From the NCBI GenBank assembly GCA_009602725.1, contig WELB01000223.1:91479-102398 (forward strand): DNA of 10,920 nucleotides, in the 5' to 3' direction. Positions 8,691-10,920 of this stretch are shown here, piece by piece. A model generated the notes under the pieces. The model did no database searches and had not been told where the DNA came from. It saw only the letters and a program-made list of their open reading frames with translations. Source of the stretch: Spirogloea muscicola. Taxonomy: Eukaryota > Streptophyta > Zygnematophyceae > Spirogloeales > Spirogloeaceae. The first letter of the stretch is position 1; each line of letters starts with the position of its first letter. A program made the position numbers and the translations under genes.

Positions 8691-8930
8691 CCAGCTCGCC
8701 CGCCACACCATCGCCCGTCGCTTCCATAGGGAGCCGGTCGACTTTCCTGCAGCCGGGTCGCTGGCGCAAGTGTATCGAATGCGCCTGGCCGTCTCGCTGC
8801 AGAGGTCTATGGCCCGGGCGTTGCGCCTTCGTGCCGGCAGAGCCCTCGCTGCTGCTCTGGCTCTGGCCAGGGGACCCACTTCAACGAGCCTAGCATCTCC
8901 GACCTGCGGCTGCTTAGCAGAGGTTACTGA
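8691..8930 (+). pseudogene. LINE ORF C-terminal fragment (copy D)
   Basis: The frame reads QLARHTIARR, then AAGSLAQVYRMRLAVSLQRS and RAGRALAAAL, clearly homologous to the C-terminus in copies A, B and C. After a frameshift near 8870-8880 it ends FNEPSISDLRLLSRGY with TGA at 8928-8930. It joins directly to a type II tail unit at its 5' side, so it is a truncated, damaged copy. Confidence 0.7.
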
Positions 8931-8995
8931 TTGATTCGTAGCTGCTTTCTTTCTGTTTCTTAGCGCTTCCCCTGGGTCCGCCAGGGGGGCTGCCC

Positions 8996-9046
8996 GAAGA
9001 AGGTGCTCGCCCATTGAGAAGAGGGGCTGGCAAAGCCAACCCAAAG
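8996..9046 (-). repeat. LINE type I tail fragment
   Basis: In minus orientation this is the terminal part of the tail: imperfect hairpin, then CCCCTCTTCTCAATGGGCG and the AGCACCTTCTTC end. It abuts copy C, which points the other way. Confidence 0.7.
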
Positions 9047-9378
9047 CCCGGCTTCAACGCGGCCGGCTCCCTGGCCCAGGTCTTCCGGATGAGGCTCTTC
9101 GTGTCGCTTCAACGCTACCTCGCTCGCGCGCGGGCCGTGCTCTTGCTGCTGCTTCCGGGTCTCGTCTGCCTGCATCTTTTCCAGCTTCGAGCTACTCTGA
9201 CCTGATGTTGCTCACCCGCGGGTATTGAGCTTCCTGTGCTTTCGTCATGTCTAGTTGTCTAGATGCCTGGCTGTGTGTTTCCCTTCTTTTCGGCACCTGT
9301 TGTAGCTCATTGGAGTTTGTCCATTCTTTTTTGGCTGGCTTCTGCAGCCCCTCTCTTCTATGGGCAAGCTCTTTCTTC
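9047..9378 (+). mobile_element. LINE 3' end, copy C (left arm of the palindrome)
   Basis: The coding remnant reads FNAAGSLAQVFRMRLFVSLQ, then with a deletion and frame change ends SSYSDLMLLTRGY with TGA at 9226-9228. A 3' UTR of about 150 nt follows, with a hairpin at 9333-9349 and an end at CTTTCTTC. It is nearly the reverse complement of copy A's 3' part and lacks about 25 nt in the coding end relative to A. Confidence 0.8.
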
Positions 9379-9758
9379 CCTGGCCCCCTTCTCGTACAAA
9401 GAAGAATGAGCTTGCCCATAGAAGACAGGGGCTGGCAGAAGCCAGCCAAAAAAAAGAATGGACAAAATCCAAAGAGCTACAACAGGTGTCGAAAAGAAGG
9501 GAAACACACAGCTAGGCATCTAGACAACTAGACATGACGAAACCACAGGAAGCTCAATACCCGCGGGTGAGCAACATCAGGTCAGAGTAGCTCGAAGCTG
9601 GAAAAGATGCAGGCAGACGAGACCCGGAAGCAGCAACAAGAGCACGGCCCGCGCGCGAGTGGACGGCATGAGCGAGGGAGCGTTCTTCTTGTTGAAGCGA
9701 CACGGAGAGCCGCATCCGGAAGACCTGGGCCAGGGAGCCGGCCGCGTTGCAGCCGGGC
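9047..9758. repeat. long imperfect palindrome of two tail-to-tail LINE ends
   Basis: The left arm 9047-9378 and right arm 9401-9758 are reverse complements over essentially their whole length, around a 22-nt spacer at 9379-9400. Differences are scattered substitutions plus a block of about 25 nt present only on the right. A transcript through it could fold into a long hairpin RNA. Confidence 0.85.
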
Positions 9759-10490
9759 AGCCCCCCTGGCGGACCCGGCCGCCGCTCAATGAAGAAAGTG
9801 CTCGCCCATTGAGAATAGGGGCTGGAACAACCAGCCCGAAAAAGAATGAACAGAGTACGAGAAGGGGGCCAGGGGAAGCGCTCAATGGCCTGCCGGGCAA
9901 GCCGCTGGAGGAGATCCAGCCAGCCGCTGCCATAAGCCCCGTGGACCTCAATGGCAAGGGCCGCGAACTCATCGCCTGGGGTGTGATCTGCATACTTCCG
10001 CTCCTTGCCCCGGGCCGCCAAAGCGACCGCATGCCCAGCGGTCGCCGCCGACTTGGAGGGATGGCGGAGTCGACACAGTCGGCGGTCACCACATCCGCGA
10101 TGATACGCGGACCGCCGCCGGGCGGGATGGCGACTAGGTCTGCGCGCCGAGTGTGGAGCTGACCATCGGCGCCGCGCACGGGGGGCATTATTGACGAGTG
10201 CTCCACGGCCACCTTGTAAGCCCGCCTCGATGAAGACACCCTGCATGCCATCCCTGAGAAGGTCATGGGATCCGGTCCTCTCGCCGCCGTGGGCACAACG
10301 GAGCATGTGGGCCGCCAGCTCCGCAGGGTCGGCATGGCGGGCACCGCACTCGCATTGCATGACTCCGATGAGGCAGGGGGGGAAGGAGGCCCAGAAGCCG
10401 GTGGACCGCCGTCCTGTAGACTGCGTCGGGCATGGTGAGAGCCGCGTAGATGGGGAACGCGGATACCCACGCCGCCGCCCCGGGGGAGGA
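9554..10490 (-). pseudogene. LINE reverse-transcriptase polyprotein, C-terminal region, frameshifted
   Basis: The readable blocks occur in the order usual for LINE C-termini: WVSAFPIYAALTMPDAVYRT (one frame), then MQCECGARHADPAE...HMLRC, the CxCGx(n)HxxxC zinc-binding motif, then in another frame RGADGQLHTRRADLVAIPPG with IIADVVTADCVDSA, then back to GKERKYADHTPGDEFAALAI, EVHGAYGSGWLDLL, AAGSLAQVFRMRLSVSLQ and the end SDLMLLTRGY. Frame changes fall near 10370-10385, 10190 and 10060. The polymerase core is absent, so this copy is dead. Recognition rests on motif order; I cannot assign a LINE clade. Confidence 0.7.
9792..9878 (-). mobile_element. 87-bp tail-only insertion with 9-bp target-site duplication
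   Basis: CGCTCAATG occurs at 9783-9791 and again at 9879-9887, flanking 87 bp absent from the matching place in copy B (near 10848-10856). The insert, read on the minus strand, is a type I LINE tail with a perfect GGGCTGG/CCAGCCC hairpin (9819-9825 with 9831-9837) ending GCGAGCACTTTCTT. It is either an extremely 5'-truncated LINE copy or a short non-autonomous element using the LINE's 3' end. Confidence 0.85.
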
Positions 10491-10496
10491 GGCTGA

Positions 10497-10920
10497 GAAG
10501 AAGGTGCTCGCCCATTGAGAAGAGGGGCTGGCAAAGCCAACCCAAAAAGAATGGACAATGTTCAAAGCCAAAGAAAGAGGTGCTGAAAAAGGACTACACT
10601 ACAAAGTGCAAGATGGTGCAGAGGGAGATGCAGATGGCTGCTCAGTAATTACGTGTGAAACAGCAGATCAGAGTAACTCGGAGCAGGAGAAGCGGCACTT
10701 TGCCGAGACCCGGAAGCAGCTGCCATAGCACGGCCAGCCCGCACGTGGACCGCATGAGCCAAAGAGCGCTGCAGCGAGACCGCCAGCCTCATCCGAAAGA
10801 CCTGCGAGAGGGAGCCGGCAGCATTGAAGCCTGGCGAACCCTGCCGCCGCTCGATGGCCTCCCGGGCAAGCCGCTGGAGGAGATCCAACCAGCCACTGCC
10901 AAATGCCCCGTGTACGTCAA
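10497..10920 (-). mobile_element. LINE 3' end, copy B, running off the window edge
   Basis: The minus strand has an open C-terminal reading frame to a stop at 10649-10651, then a 3' UTR of about 150 nt with an imperfect hairpin at about 10526-10542 and the end GCGAGCACCTTCTTC at 10497. It abuts copy A head to tail in the same orientation. Confidence 0.75.
10649..10918 (-). CDS. LINE polyprotein C-terminus, partial (copy B)
   Basis: The frame is open from the window edge: DVHGAFGSGW, LLQRLAREAIERR, FNAAGSLSQVFRMRLAVSLQ, RAGRAMAAASG, and the end SYSDLLFHT-stop. It aligns with copies A, C and D and shows no frameshift in the part seen, with the ancestral uninterrupted version of the site where copy A has its 87-bp insert. 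The last residues differ from the LLTRGY end of the other copies. The rest of the protein lies outside the window, so whether the element is intact is unknown. Confidence 0.65.
   Translation of the reverse strand, partial: DVHGAFGSGWLDLLQRLAREAIERRQGSPGFNAAGSLSQVFRMRLAVSLQRSLAHAVHVRAGRAMAAASGSRQSAASPAPSYSDLLFHT

Larger units (their letters stand above)
9401..10496 (-). mobile_element. 5'-truncated LINE, copy A, interrupted by an 87-bp insertion
   Basis: The minus strand carries the C-terminal part of a LINE polyprotein, then a stop at 9554-9556, then a 3' UTR of about 150 nt with a perfect 7-bp hairpin (9430-9436 with 9441-9447; loop AGAA). The 5' end is truncated at the junction with copy B's 3' end near 10496. 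The element has no poly(A) tail; its end is ...GGGCAAGCTCATTCTTC. Confidence 0.75.

Noticed and set aside
9577-10545. Second long minus-strand frame over copy A as a separate gene
   Set aside because: Only its middle part (about 10190-10060) matches LINE content; it is one of the alternating frames of a single frameshifted element.
7868-10920. Regularly spaced repeats as a CRISPR array or bacterial mobile cassette
   Set aside because: Spacing and orientation vary, the units belong to a LINE tail, and the neighbouring gene has spliceosomal introns.

Overview
The window is nuclear DNA of a eukaryote, most likely a green alga. The evidence is spliceosomal introns with GTGAGT/GTAAG donors and CAG acceptors, a plant-type extracellular LRR protein fused to a long hydroxyproline-type proline tract (as in algal and plant wall glycoproteins), GC-rich low-complexity DNA, and LINE debris. 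The species cannot be read from the sequence.

Layout. 1-1174: GC-rich DNA with no supportable gene; it holds one tRNA-like relic near 68-148. 1175-1475: uncertain 5' end of the main gene, with a possible Lys-rich first exon at 1175-1282. 1476-7116 (+): one large gene that I could assemble into six phase-consistent exons (1476-2015, 2348-2857, 2966-3037, 3274-3394, 3630-4716, 5130-7116; 4317 nt, 1438 codons plus stop). The product carries four extracellular-type LRR modules and two proline-rich blocks, one of about 258 residues between modules 1 and 2. Modules 2, 3 and 4 share one plan: LRRNT cap, seven 24-residue LRRs, two-cysteine C-cap. No transmembrane segment or kinase is visible, so a wall or matrix protein is the likeliest role. 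7117-7867: 3' flank with no recognisable gene.

7868-10920: a graveyard of non-LTR retrotransposon (LINE) 3' ends in both orientations. At least five pieces encode the same reverse-transcriptase-polyprotein C-terminus, ending in a degenerate SDLxLLTRGY-stop. Their 3' tails carry a GGCTGG-loop-CCAGCC hairpin that I count about 12 times in 2.7 kb. Two copies stand tail to tail as a palindrome of about 710 bp (9047-9758). An 87-bp tail-only piece has inserted into one copy with a clear 9-bp target duplication and keeps the reading frame open.

The LRR gene and the repeat cluster have no evident functional link. The cluster may affect local chromatin or supply hairpin transcripts, but that is inference.
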